A stretch of 64,000 nucleotides of DNA from Triatoma infestans. Taxonomy: Eukaryota > Arthropoda > Insecta > Hemiptera > Reduviidae. The stretch spans positions 18,441 through 82,440 of the forward strand of contig JAAEAF010006540.1 in assembly GCA_011037195.1 (NCBI GenBank). The letters run 5' to 3'. The notes beneath the pieces are model-generated. The model was not told the origin of the DNA. It did not search any database and was given only the letters and a program-made list of their open reading frames with translations. A program made the position numbers and the translations under genes. This document shows, piece after piece, positions 45,150-56,422 of the stretch (within the stretch, counting starts at the first letter, position 1; every line of letters starts with the position of its first letter).

Positions 45150-45945
45150 TACTTCACGCCACTCTCTCCCCGCTATTCTCATCTTCACTCGCTGCCTTCC
45201 TCGGATTAGTCGCCTATCGCTCTCCCTAATATCATGGTCACCTGCTCCACCACATCGTCAAGGGTGGCGGCGCCCCTGGTGTCTAAATGGTCTTGAATAT
45301 ATTCTGGCACGTCCTGGCGGAACACCCCCAATACTATTCTTTGACTAGCGCTTCGGCTCCTTCTCGTGCGGCTCCGAGGTAGTTTACTTTTACCACCGTT
45401 CTGCCCGCCATGTCACACCTGTCGGCGAAGGCCCGAAAACTCTCTTCCTTCCTTCCTTCCCTTCTATAGGGTTCAATAGGTCCTCAGTTCGCTGATGTTG
45501 CCCTTTATGCTGCCGGTACATTCCTAGGAATTTTCCCGGTACTCCTTTGTACTCACCTCTCGACCAAATCGTTGCGGGTTTAACCGCATGTGTCTCGCCG
45601 CCGCTCCCAGCACCTTGAAACCTATTACATGCCTCATTTTGGATTCGTCCCTATTTGCTAATCGGGCGATCTGCTCTACGCGGGCTAGGAACTCCTCTGC
45701 TTGCTCATAAGGTGACCTGTTCCCCCTTCCATTCTGGCACTTCGGCTAGGTAGGCACCGTCAAACCACTCCTGCCCCCGGCCTTAGTTCTATAGTTTTTT
45801 TTCTGGAGTGCGGGAGATTCTCTTCCGTTGCCTGGACCCTCTCACGTAGTCCTTCTAACTTTTCCATTATCTCTTCTTTCTCCTTCCGCCAATCCATAAG
45901 CATCCTCTCTATTATTCCTTTCACCTCTGCCTCCATCTTGTTCTG
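45150..45945 (-). pseudogene. Gag remnant
   Basis: It starts MEAEVKGIIERMLMDWRKEK, a coiled-coil-like beginning, and continues in broken frames with YEQAEEFLARVEQIARLANR and LGAAARHMRLNP, characteristic of Gag capsid regions of this class. No zinc knuckle seen. Confidence 0.6.
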
Positions 45946-45959
45946 CGCCACACTCTCCG

Positions 45960-45983
45960 ACAATACCCCACACCTGACACCAA
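45960..45983 (-). other. Primer-binding site
   Basis: TTGGTGTCAGGTGTGGGG on the minus strand starts immediately after the 5' LTR; TGG plus a tRNA-complementary stretch is expected. I did not assign the tRNA. Confidence 0.6.
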
Positions 45984-46459
45984 TGTAACCTGTTGATGTA
46001 GGCGCAGAGCACTGGGCGGTCCCAGATGCTTCAGTTGTGTTATTTTTAAAATGAATACCACACAAACTGTGAGATTTCTGCTGTTTGCGTCTTAATTCTA
46101 ATAAGAAGTACTTCTGACTTCTTTGTGTTATATCTTACGTATTTAAATCTAGTTAGTACTGCTTAAAATACCAAATACCAACAAATTTTTACCTTCGCTT
46201 GAGTCCTCATTCGGAAGGGGTTTGAGATATGATTATCATTATAGTACTTATAGATATAAAGTACAGCCCTTTAGAAAACACGATATAAATATCTTTATTT
46301 TAAATGCACAAATTAATAGTTTACGAACACACAATTATTACTCGCAAAACAGTAATTGATTTTTTTTCCTCACCACACATGACATTATATAGGTATATGT
46401 TTTATATATATATATTTTTTTTTTTTTAAACCTTCCACGGCCAGCTGGGTTCCGTTTCA
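45984..46459 (-). repeat. 5' LTR of the Ty3/gypsy element
   Basis: 476 bp, TG..CA, nearly identical to the 3' LTR in the shared part apart from small indels. Several substitutions between the two copies show that the insertion is not recent. Confidence 0.9.
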
Positions 46460-46810
46460 AGTATAACCTTTTCTTCTCCCATAACCTTCCTTAAATAAAT
46501 TTCCACTGGAAAAATATTCAAATGAAATTTGTAGCACATTACATTAGGTAGAGTGATGTGAACTTAAAGGAAATACCATGTTTTCAGACTTCCTCCGATT
46601 TTCGGTGTTCGAGTTTAGCCCTCCGGACCAATTAAAAAAAAAAAAAAAAATACTTTTTCGGACGCAGAGGAACTGAAAGCGTACTTTAGATGACAGGACA
46701 TTTTGACGTAGAAGGTTATAGCAAATTAAAAGGTGAATTGGATAGCAATAGCAAAACGAAATCATGGTATAATTCAAAGAAAACAACTGAGTAAGTCGAA
46801 GTGTGCCTTA

Positions 46811-48365
46811 CAGTAATTAAACGACCGAAAGTTAGTGGAAATCTCATAGGTCCCCTTTGGAGAATGCTGAGGTTAAGATGTAATTGTTATGGATTATACG
46901 ATACTCTCAAATGAAGTGAATGCAATGCCCTATTAGCGAAAATTTACACTACGATGTGATATGTTTAGAGTTGCCAGGTGAAAAATGTAAATATATATGA
47001 TTAAGATTTCAAAAATATATCATTTAGGAAAGAAATATACCACATTTTTTGAAAACTTTATTAAATAAAAACCAACTTAAATCTTTCAAAATTTGTTAAT
47101 TTATAACAATAATAAATGCACAAACAGCTGGGGGCCATAAAATCTTAAACGTCAATGTTATATGATTGTCAGTTGGTGTAGAACACCCTTTAAGTATTTG
47201 TAACCTAAATTTTTAGTTTTGTTATTTTTGATACTTGGCGAGAGCAGAACCGGCGGAATGCGTTGGCCATAAACGAGACTCCTGTCAACCAATCAGCATT
47301 CACTACTTGCTCACTGACGATTGTGTGGCGCGAGATGAGCGCGCTAATACGAATTATTATTGTTATCTTCGCAGTGATCGCATAAATATATCATTTTTAC
47401 ACGTATATTTAGAGTCTAATATCATATATCAATAAGAACAGGTGATATAAAATATATTAGATATGGCAACCCTAGATATGTTCCTTCTGTATAAGCCACC
47501 TACAATTTGAAATTAAAATATACTAGATCGTTTGAGGGGCAATAGAAAAAAAAACCAATCGTTAATCTATTCGTGGTCAATGGGGAAAGGCACTGGAAGA
47601 GTGAAAGACATATTAAGTCACAATGGTAATTCGCCTAAAGTTTAACAATACGTAAACGACAGCTCATTTGAAGAAGCTAAAGATGAAGAGCACAAAGTAC
47701 GATAGTGGGAATGGAAGGCAAGATAGCCGCTATCATTCACTTCTCATGTGTTAAAACGGCCAACAGTCATTAGATTATGGGTGTCATGCAATAAGCAAAA
47801 ATACTGTTGTACTTAAGTGAAAGTTTTTTTTTTTAAATAGATCCGACTATTAAACTGTTTCTTGACATAATTCCCTAATACAGATATTCCAACTTTATAC
47901 CTAACTATAATGTTTCATGTTGGCAAGTAAAAAAAAAATTATTTAACTTCAGTTTTGTGAATCGTGCAAACTTCTAAATGTGGGTTAACCAATTAAAAGT
48001 GACCTTAAAAGTTATGTCTGATATTAAAACGCGTAGGATTACCAATCGATTTGTTAACTTTATCCCTACAGTCTCACACTGAAGCTCGTTTTCAAGAATA
48101 GAGAGAGAGAGAGAGAGAGAGGCGATAGAAGAAAACCCAGCGATCCTGAAAAAAACGACATAGTTTACAGAGCGAAGTTTACTCTAGGTCTAGGATAAGA
48201 TTATTTTTATTTGGTCTCCTTAACGAGTCAGTTACATGGCGTCCCAAGGTATGCTCATGAAATTAGCAACTAACTGGTAAAAACAAATGTGCAAACTGGC
48301 TATTGTGGGCGACATGTGCTCATCAACACCAAGTAGCGTCGTTTTTTAAAGTTCAATTACGCAGA
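46811..48365. other. Gene-free stretch
   Basis: (GA)n at 48104-48121. No recognisable exon or element; some short HINE-like phrases only. Confidence 0.4.
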
Positions 48366-48369
48366 GACC

Positions 48370-49930
48370 GCCCCCCCCCAATTCTCCTCTAAAATCAATT
48401 TTATTTTTTGGAAAAATATTTCAAATAAAAATGATACGTTACTATCTATGTAGCAAGCATTCCAAGTTAAAATAAAATCGTTGTAACGTTTTCGGGGAAA
48501 AAAATCCAGAAAAATCAAAAACCTATTCAGTAAATTCGCTCTTCCATTTAACCGATTTCCTTTAAATTTGGAATTCTAACAATGGTTCTATTGGATAATA
48601 ACAATGGAGTTATTAATAATATGCAGGTGGTAATTACCATGTCCTTGCATAAGTCGTGCCTTATTTCCAACCGGTTTCATTCCTTTAGGCTTCTCAACAA
48701 ACAAGGTGATGTCCTGTCTACTCTGTTATTTAATTTTTGCTTGGAAAAGGTAATCCGTAGCATCGACGTAAACCCTAACGTTACGATCTTTAATCGATCT
48801 GTACAATATCTGGCATACGCAGATGATGTTGTTCTGGTAGCAAGAACCTTCAAAGCTTTGGAAGAAAACTATCATCAATTTGGAAAGAAGTGCCAGGTCC
48901 TTAGGTTTACAAATAAATCATGACAAAACGAAGTACTTGCTGGCTTCTAGGTTTGGACAATAGGATCTGTCGTTTAACAAATGTCACTGTTAATGGTACA
49001 TCGTTCGAAAAGTAAAATCTTTCAAATATCTGGGCGCAAATTTTACTACAGAGTGCAGTATAAGGAGCGGAATAAAAGCAAGATTGGCAAGCGGGAAACA
49101 GGTGTTTCTTCGCTCTAATTCGAACGATGAAATCCAAGTCTATCTCAAGGAAGCATAAACTGAGAATCTATAAGACCGTCATCCGCCCTGTTGTTATGTA
49201 TGCATGTGAAACATAGATACTTAACATGATTGGGAAGGTCCGGAAAAATAGTGAGCTCAGTGAGTTGTATGTTGCACCTGACATTGTCCAGGAAATGAAA
49301 GGCAAAAGATTGGAATGGCTAGGACATCGATTAGAGAGGATACCAAGAAGTTGTACATGAGTCGCCCGGAAGGCAGAAGTAAAGTGAGGAGACCCAGGAA
49401 AAAATGGCTGAAAGAAGCGGAAGGAGATCTGATTCATCTCGGTGTGAGGAGGTGGAGGACGAAAGCGAAGGACAGGAATGAATGGTGTAATATTGTTAAG
49501 GAAGCCAAGGCCTTTCATGGGCTGTAGAGCTAAAGAAGAAAAAGAAGAAGAATATGCAGGTGGTAAATACATATATTATAATGAAGTGGTATTTTAGAGG
49601 AAAGCATAACGCTACTGTTCCGCCCAGAACCAACCGAAAAATCGATTTTCCCGGGGAAACGTTTCAAATAAAAGTGATTGGTATACGTGTAGACAGTGTA
49701 CAAAGTTTACAGAAAATCATTGCACCGGTTTTCGAGAAAATTACCGAGAAAAACTGAAAAACCATTCAATAAAGTCTCATTGATGGGTTTTGCCAGAAAT
49801 CTATAGTGTCTGGTAATACATAAACGGATTACCAAGTTTGAGCTTCCTGCAACATTTCAATTTTTTTAGATATTCTGTTAAAAAAACATTCACAGGCACA
49901 TACCATACTTATTCGCACTCACGAAAGCAT
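48370..49930 (+). repeat. Old HINE-like modules split by an RTE-type insertion
   Basis: 48370-48633 and 49551-49930 carry consecutive parts of decayed modules (TTTGGAATTCTAACAATGG; AAGTGGTATTTTAGAGGAAA; TTTCAAATAAAAGTGATTGG). The break coincides with the target duplication of the RTE fragment. Confidence 0.7.
48634..49550 (+). mobile_element. 5'-truncated RTE-type non-LTR retrotransposon with 16 bp target duplication
   Basis: AATATGCAGGTGGTAA at 48618-48633 is repeated at 49551-49566. Inside, the reverse-transcriptase palm reads QGDVLSTLLFNFCLEKVIRS and YLAYADDVVLVART (catalytic YADD intact). The following pieces in shifted frames are KSFKYLGANF and, at the end, RPEGRSKVRRPRKKW and GVRRWRTKAKDRNEWCNIVK, the usual C-terminus of RTE-type endonuclease/RT proteins. 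The 3' end is an (AAG)-rich tail directly before the duplication, typical of target-primed insertion. Endonuclease and the first half of RT are missing; frameshifts show it is dead. Confidence 0.88.
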
Positions 49931-50519
49931 TATTTCGTATTTTGTAAACAAATAATTTAAATTCAAGGTCGATTAAAGGTTAAAACTTAAATACTTTAAA
50001 ATAAATTAAAAACAAAAAAAAAATAGAGATTCTAAAATTTACTGTAGAAATTAAAACTTTAATTTAAAAATATAAAGTACTAGATTTATTAATATTGTCT
50101 TGGCTTTAATCTTGGTACACAATGCCAAAAAACACTTGAAACCTATACCACCAAGTGTCACAATGACATAGACATCTCAGTATTTCTTTTGACTTAATTT
50201 AAAGTTTTGTTACACCTAATATATTTAATGATAAATGCGAAAATACTATGTGGTAAATGTCTTAGATTTTCCATACAATAGGCAAGAAAAATGGAAATCG
50301 CTTCTATCAGATTTTATACATTATTTAATTGTCTGCAATCTGCATAAACACTAAAAGAGTCACTTAAAATTTGAAATTTTTGTCTAAAACTTTATGGATC
50401 TTTTTTAATTGATTTTTTTTTCATTAGAATCTATTTTCTGATTTGTTTTGAAAGAGGAGTTACTTATGTCTTCTTTGACATAGCAGATGCTAATTTGGAC
50501 ACAGATTTACCAACTTAGA

Positions 50520-50575
50520 ATAAAAATCATGTATGAAACAGTCATACGACTCTATCTTACTGCATTGTTATTATA
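50520..50575 (-). repeat. HINE-like tail fragment
   Basis: AAAAATCATGTATGAAACAG, then CATACGACTCTATCTTACTG: the decayed tail of the family just left of the Harbinger insertion. Confidence 0.45.
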
Positions 50576-50585
50576 ATAATTCTAA

Positions 50586-53467
50586 AGCGGCCTCTACAAG
50601 GTCAATAATATTGACAATACCTTAGCGTATAGATAATAATATTGACGGTGTAAGGTGAAAAAATTGTATTGAAGGTCGGTATTGATAAGAGTATTGATGA
50701 TATCCGGATTTACTGATTTTCGTGTGTCAATACTGAGAATTGGAGGGGATATTGTCAATAATATTGACCGTGTAGGAGCGACGCCAATATTTCCATCAAT
50801 ACTCAGTTTAGTAGTTTTAAACAACGTTGAAACTAACCTCAACAACTGTGATACAATACCTTACAAAGGTACTTTGGAAAGATTTGGGTATTAAAATAAA
50901 ACTTCAGTCATACATTTTTTAAAGATGATTGTAATTTTTTAATCTTATTTTTCTGTTCATAAATGATTTCATATAATCAATTAAATAGTCCCTTCATTAT
51001 AGTTCAGTTCAAAACACGATCCAGTGGAGGATCTTGGGAAAGATTTGTGTATTACAATAAAACTTCAATCATACATGTTTTAAAGGTGATTGTAATTTTT
51101 TCAAAGTCTTGTAGGACATATATAAAGGTTTCACAGGTTTCTAGTACAGCTTTGCTGATAGTTGTTGGGGACATTGTTTAGTAAAAAAACAGGAAATAAA
51201 AGAAAATTAAAAGGTGAGAGGGGGCGTCTTTTATAGGCTTTCTAGTTCCTCTGGTGGGTTCTGTTAAATAAAAAAGAAATGAAAATAAAAGAAAAGGGGA
51301 GTAAAAATACTAAGTGGACTGTATATATGTTGAACAGATTGAATAAAGAATAAAGAGCGAGCCAATGGGCTCATAATAATATGAACAAAATGAATATTAA
51401 ATTAAATTTAAAATAAGTAGCAAAAATATTTATTATATTCAACAAGCCAAAAGGAATGGCGCTTACCTTAAACGCAGAAACCTTAAAGTTAGTGTGGTTC
51501 GACTGAAGTCCTTTAGCCCATATTGGGGGTTCAAGGAAATGGGAAACAGGAAAAGGAAACAAAACCCCATGTGCCTGTAACTCTAGAGTCGTCGTCCGCA
51601 CAGTACGGCTGATGAATATAGATGAAGTATTTAAACGGGCTCCTGGAAGCTGTAAGGCCGGAGAAGCAACCGGAAGTAGACCATGTGCTTGTACAATCAA
51701 CCTTAGCAGGCCGGGAGAATCCGGAGACACTCACTCGACAAGAGACCAACTTATTAACACTAACCCCGAGGAAAACCAGAAGTGGCAACATTGGGTCTTC
51801 ACGAAAAGGAAAGCGGAAGTGATCTAAACTGTATAAGTAGAAGGTGCTGTCTACTGCATATATATTACTCGTACGAGTAGGGCGGGTTGTGGTGTATTGG
51901 TTATGAGCATGGACTTGTAAGTGGGAGGACCCCAGTTCGAGTCCAGCGTATAATTAAATTTTATATTTGTTTAAAAAATGTTAATAGTAAAGTAGGTGCT
52001 TCCGCCCCCGTCCACGACACCTAATTTGGTAGTTGGACGTTAAGCCCGCCTGAAAAAATAGGCATTACTTTACTTTTTACTTTTTATATTACTCGTACGA
52101 GTGTAAAATAGTGACTCACTTATTAACACTAACCCCGAGGAAAACCAGAAGTGACAACACATGGGTTTTCACGAAAGGAAAGCGCAGTGGTCTAAATTGA
52201 GTACAAATTACGTTGCACACGTACACCTTACTTGTCTGAGCGTTAGCTAGTGACTGACTGGAGAGGGCATTTAAAGGGACTACCCCTTCTCTACAATTAG
52301 GACACAGCCTATAGATAGATAAGTTATTATATTTTGACAGCGGCAATTCAAATTCGGATAAATACCGAACAGACATTATGTCTGAAAACTTCAAAATTTC
52401 GTATATCAAAATTTCGTATATCGTCTTCAAAATTTCTTCCTGTAGCCAAGTACCTCAGTGTTAAGGCTAATCTTTCCCTAAGTCTAAAGACTTATATTTT
52501 CTCTCATTCTTTCAGCCGGTTTTTCCCCTTCCAAAAAATGAATAATCATTCAAAAGCTTGCGTAGCTATTATATTTTGGCGTTTGAAATGCAAACTCGTC
52601 AAATGAAACGCACAGTGGATAAAAGAATGGTTAAAGAAGAGAGATGAATATTCTCATTTAATACTTTTGAAGGAAATCAGCCTCTGCGATGTTTAAGATT
52701 TCAACACTACTTTCGAATGGATGAACCTACCTTTAAAAACTGTTACAGATGGTTGAAAAGACAGGACAGTGAAAAGACAGGACAGAAATATAAGAGAAAG
52801 TATAAGTCTTAGGGAAAGATTAGCCTTAACCCTGAAGTACTTAGCCACAGGAAGAAATTTTGAAGACTTGAAGTTTTCAGTCATAATGTCCCCAACTATC
52901 AGCAAAGCTGTAATAGAAACCTGTGAAACCTTTATATATGTCCTACAAGAATTTGAAAAAATTACAATCACCTTTAAAAATGTATGACTGAAGTTTTATT
53001 TTAATACACAAATCTTTCCCAAGAACCTCCACTGGATCGTGTTTTGAACAGAACTGTAATGAAGGGACTATTTAATTGACTATATGATATGTATGCTAAT
53101 CAGAAAAATAAGATTAAAAATTAACAATCTTTAAAAAAATGTATGATTGAAGTTTTATTTTAATACACAACTCTTTCCAAAGTACGTTTGTATGGTATTG
53201 TATCATTGTTGTTGAGGTTAGTTTCAACTTATATGAAATTACTGAACTGAGTATTGATGGAAACATTGGCGCCACCCCTACACGGTCAATATTATTGTCA
53301 ATATCCCCTCCAATTCTCAGTATTGATATACGAAAATTAGAAAATCCGGATTTCATTAATACTCTTATCAATACCGACCGTCCATTCAATTTTTTCACCT
53401 TACATGGTCAATATTATTGTCAATACGCTAAGGTATTGTCAATATTATTGACCGTGTAGAGGCCGCT
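50586..53467 (+). mobile_element. PIF/Harbinger element with long inverted arms (2.88 kb)
   Basis: Ends AGCGGCCTCTACAAGGTCAA and the inverted AGCGGCCTCTACACGGTCAA are flanked by TAA (50583-50585 and 53468-53470). The arms (50586-51180 and about 52887-53467) are inverted copies, ~590 bp each, and each also contains an internal ~60 bp duplication (AAACTTCAGTCATACAT...GATTGTAATTTT). The transposase survives only in pieces on the plus strand near 52615-52985: KKRDEYSHLILLKE, FQHYFRMDEPTFKNCYRWLK, RERLALTLKYLATGRNFEDL and SPTISKAVIETCETF, the N-terminal region of Harbinger transposases. The left arm repeats the last part inverted. The segment 52372-52500 is a further inverted copy of 52788-52888. 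No nuclease domain. It is a rearranged, non-autonomous derivative. Confidence 0.88.
51879..52084 (+). mobile_element. SINE of a different family, 18 bp perfect target duplication
   Basis: TATATTACTCGTACGAGT at 51861-51878 is repeated exactly at 52085-52102. The head has A-box-like TGGTGTATTGGTTATGAGCA and B-box-like AGTTCGAGTCC (about 51932-51942), 20-30 bases apart. The body TAGTTGGACGTTAAGCCCGC and the tail (TTTAC/TTTTT) differ from the common SINE. A perfect duplication implies a recent insertion. Confidence 0.88.
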
Positions 53468-53470
53468 TAA

Positions 53471-54640
53471 TGGAGAATAAGTGGTAGCACCATATTCTTT
53501 AGGTCGTGCAGAGTTATTGTGAACCCCAACTGTGTGCGTTGGCGTTAGCTGTCTTGACAAATATTTTTATTTTTAAGAAAACTATTTTTGTCAAAGTAAA
53601 CAAACTGATTTCCGCTAAGCTATGAAACATTCCTACTTGTAAAACTTTTTTTTTTAAGAATAATTTTAGGTTATAAAAGCTTACCCATAATCAATAATAT
53701 CATAAATGTTTCAAATTAAACCACATTCATATTTTCCGGCTAATTTTCATTTAACTACGATATAGGAATACCAAATTATAACTTTTTTAATGTTTCAATG
53801 TAAAGTAAGGTTTGTTTATTTTATTAGTAACTATTTGAACATTTCTATTTACAGACTTACCTTAACCTTACAAACTTTGTTTCATTCAAATAACATTGTT
53901 CATATATTTTTTTTTATAGTTTATTCTTGTTCAAAATTTTAAATATATCTATGAATATAGAACAATTAAATAAATTACATCCACTAGCATAAATTTGGGA
54001 AGAAAAAATATAAAAATTAAAGAAAAAGTTTGATCCAAAACTACAGATTAATGTGGTTTAAGTAAGGAAATAAAATATAAAATAGAAATAAAAAAAATTC
54101 AAAGGTGAGATTCCAACAAGTTATTTAAGATAAAAAATATTTAGTACTGTTGAAGTGAGGTACCAGCGTTCTTATATTGTTCCACTTGCATGTTTATTCC
54201 AAAGGAAAATTGTGTAAAATCTGTTTGGTGAAATCCTGGGGTATCTGAGTTTACTGAATATTTCAATGTAATTTCTTAATGTATTACTTTAAACTCAGAT
54301 TTGATTAAAGATAATGCAAAATAGTATTTGAAATGTGCACTACTAATTAAGTAAGTTTACTATTTAGTGGAGACTGCTTGTTGGTGAATTTCCACTCATA
54401 ATTATCCACGAGCCGTCACTATCCCAGCGCTGGACGATACCACTTTATTAAGCAACAAGTTCCGCTCAATCCTACAAGATTTTTTTGCTTTTTTTTTTTT
54501 TTGTATAAAGAAGGGCTCAGATGTCGAAGTCAGTCTCGTACCATCATTAGAGTAGGAACCTTAGTAGACTTTTTTTATAATAATTTCTACCACTCATCAT
54601 CGAGTCAACAAGTCTCTAGTCTATTTCTACTCTTTCCTTA
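53471..54640. other. Gene-free AT-rich stretch
   Basis: No exon, RNA or element recognised between the Harbinger and mariner elements. Confidence 0.45.
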
Positions 54641-54642
54641 TA

Positions 54643-55936
54643 CGAGGCATGTCCAGTAAGTAAGTGTACTGAATTTTTATTTGAACAAAAATATTACCTG
54701 GTTACATTAGTACATATGTAAGCTATTTTTCGACATAGTCACCATTCCTCTCAATGCAGGTGGTGAAACGGGGTATTAATTTTTTGATGCCTTCCTCAAA
54801 GTAGCTTCCCGCCACCTCCCACTCACCCTTCATCTCCTCGTCGGTTGAGAACCTTTTTCCAGTGCAGCTTCAGGGAGGTAAAGAGATAGTAATCTGAAGG
54901 TGCTAGGTCAGCGGAATGCGCGGGATGGTTCAGGACATCCCATTTAAACGAGGCAAGCAGTTCCTTCGTGGGGTTGGCCGTGTGTGGTCTGGCATTGTCG
55001 TGCAGCAGGCAGACTCCCTTTGGTCAGCATGCCTCTCCTTTTGTTCTGAATCGCCCTCCGCAATTTTTTTAGGGTCTCACAGTATCTTGCAGAGTTGATG
55101 GTCTCCCCTTGAGGCATATATTCAATTAAAATTATGCCTTGACAGTCCCAAAACACGGATGCCATGATTTTCTTGGCTGAAATTGTGGTTTTTGAACTTT
55201 TTGGCGGAGGGTGAAGAGGTGTGAGGCTGCTGTTGAGACTGCCTTTTGGTTTCAGGTGTGTAGTGTGCAACCCAAGTTTCATCTCCAGTAATGATGGAGC
55301 GGAGAAATTCATCTCCATGGAGTTTGTAGCGTCTCAAAAACTCTTGCCCGGCCTCCACTCGATTCAACTTGTGTTGGTCTGTCAGCTGTATTGGGACCCA
55401 CCTCGCGGACAGTTTCCGATATCCGAGGGTTTCTGTGATGATTTCGTGTAGCAGAGATCTGGAAATTTGCGGAAACATCGCAGAATGTTCATCCACAGTC
55501 GATCTGCGATCGTCACGGAGCGCATTATCGATTTTTTCCACAATTTCGTCAGTCACAATTGAAGGTCTACCGCTCCTCTGATCATCATGCACAGGCGTAC
55601 GACCGTTTTTAAACTCGCGACACCACTTGAACACACTCGTATGATTCATAGCTTTATCACCATATGCAGTTTTTACCTCATTATAAACCTCAACCGGAGT
55701 TTTTCCCTTCCAAACGAGATAACGGATGACGCCGGGTATTTCACACTTGGCGGGAGATTGGATTGACATTTTTCACGAAACGTTTGTCGCGTCGACAGTT
55801 CTCAACGTGCTGACCTCGAACCGGTCTCGTTGCGGAGGGGAGGAATCAGGCTACACGACAGTGTAGCCAACATGTCGAAAACAAAATCCCTCCGGTCGTG
55901 AGAGCTTCAGTACACTTACTTACTGGACATGCCTCA
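54643..55936 (-). mobile_element. Mariner element, 1294 bp, complete ends
   Basis: Ends CGAGGCATGTCCAGTAAGTA (then AGTGTACTGAA) and inverted TGAGGCATGTCCAGTAAGTA match over ~31 bp with one mismatch, and TA flanks both sides (54641-54642, 55937-55938). Total length is typical of intact mariners (about 1.3 kb). The transposase is on the minus strand. Confidence 0.93.
54800..55769 (-). pseudogene. Mariner transposase, frameshifted
   Basis: The start is ATG at 55769. Frame 1 runs 215 codons: helix-turn-helix part (YLVWKGKTPVEVYNEVKTAY; NHTSVFKWCREFKNG), YRKLSARWVP, and the first catalytic Asp in IITGDETWV. A frameshift near 55200-55210 continues in a second frame with KIMASVFWDCQGIILIEYMP and NSARYCETLKKLRRAIQNKR. 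A second frameshift near 55020 brings a third frame with LLHDNARPHTA (second catalytic Asp) and NHPAHSADLAPSDYYLF (third Asp). The DD34D residues are thus all present but in three frames. The element cannot make transposase. The near-identical ends suggest it died recently. Confidence 0.9.
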
Positions 55937-55949
55937 TACTTTCTTTTAG

Positions 55950-56190
55950 GGAAGGGGTTAGCTGAGTGGTAGCGCGCTAGAGTGTCTTGCGGAAATCCCG
56001 GGTTTGATTCCAGCAGTGCTGAACTTAGTAGTAGTCTGTTCCTAGTAGCTTCTACAGCACACTTGCCCGGTGATGTGCAGTATTGTCTATACCTGGATAG
56101 CTTTGCTCGCAGCCGGAGGCTGAGATGGCTTCGAGGTGCACAACAGATCTTTCAGGTCGCAATGCGGTATCCCCTAAAAGAATCTAAATC
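55950..56190 (+). mobile_element. tRNA-derived SINE
   Basis: A-box-like TTAGCTGAGTGGTAGCGCGC (55959-55978) and B-box-like GGGTTTGATTCC, then the common body (TTCTACAGCACACTTGCCCG, CAGTATTGTCTATACC, GCAGCCGGAGGC) and the 3' block CACAACAGATCTTTCAGGTC. It sits 12 bases from the mariner. Confidence 0.8.
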
Positions 56191-56422
56191 TAATCTATAC
56201 CCTCTTTACCAAGTAAAACGTGACAATATAAATTGTAATTGAGTTACAGTGTTGGTGTCTGTCTTTCTTTCACTCTCCCACTTCTCTATCCCTCATCTTC
56301 AATCATCCCCCCCCACATTATAATAATAAACTTGTATAATTACATTACATAATAATAATATTAATAATTGATAAACAAGTTTTGAGTAAAATTAAAATTT
56401 ATTTAAATAATAATTAACTTAC

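Larger units (their letters stand above)
42329..46459 (-). mobile_element. Ty3/gypsy LTR retrotransposon, defective (4.13 kb)
   Basis: It is flanked by AGCAT (42324-42328) and AGTAT (46460-46464), a 5 bp target duplication with one change. Minus-strand order: 5' LTR, primer-binding site, gag, protease, reverse transcriptase, start of RNase H, end of integrase, polypurine tract, 3' LTR. Gene order and motifs are those of Ty3/gypsy. RNase H breaks off after its first motif, and the integrase zinc finger and catalytic core are missing, so a deletion of roughly 1.5 kb or more joins RNase H to the integrase C-terminus near 43350. Frameshifts occur throughout. Its GC content is clearly above that of the surroundings. 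Confidence 0.9.
41930..46810 (-). repeat. Old HINE-like copy split by a Ty3/gypsy element
   Basis: Bases 41930-42328 begin at the tail side (ACAACTTTCTCTTACTG) and carry one module; the consensus resumes at 46465 (ATAACC...TCTTCTCCC) to about 46810. The element in between has its own target duplication. Confidence 0.65.
41891..56422 (-). other. 14.5 kb intron of the Ly6 gene
   Basis: Donor GTAAGT (56422-56417) and acceptor TTTACAG (41897-41891), minus strand. It hosts, from left, an old HINE-like copy with a Ty3/gypsy element, another with an RTE fragment, a 2.9 kb Harbinger with a SINE, a mariner and a further SINE. Gene-free stretches 46811-48365, 49935-50520 and 53471-54640 hold nothing I can name. 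Confidence 0.8.

Noticed and set aside
42700..46000. Bacterial contamination suggested by higher GC
   Set aside because: The block is bounded by LTRs and a target duplication and encodes Ty3/gypsy proteins.
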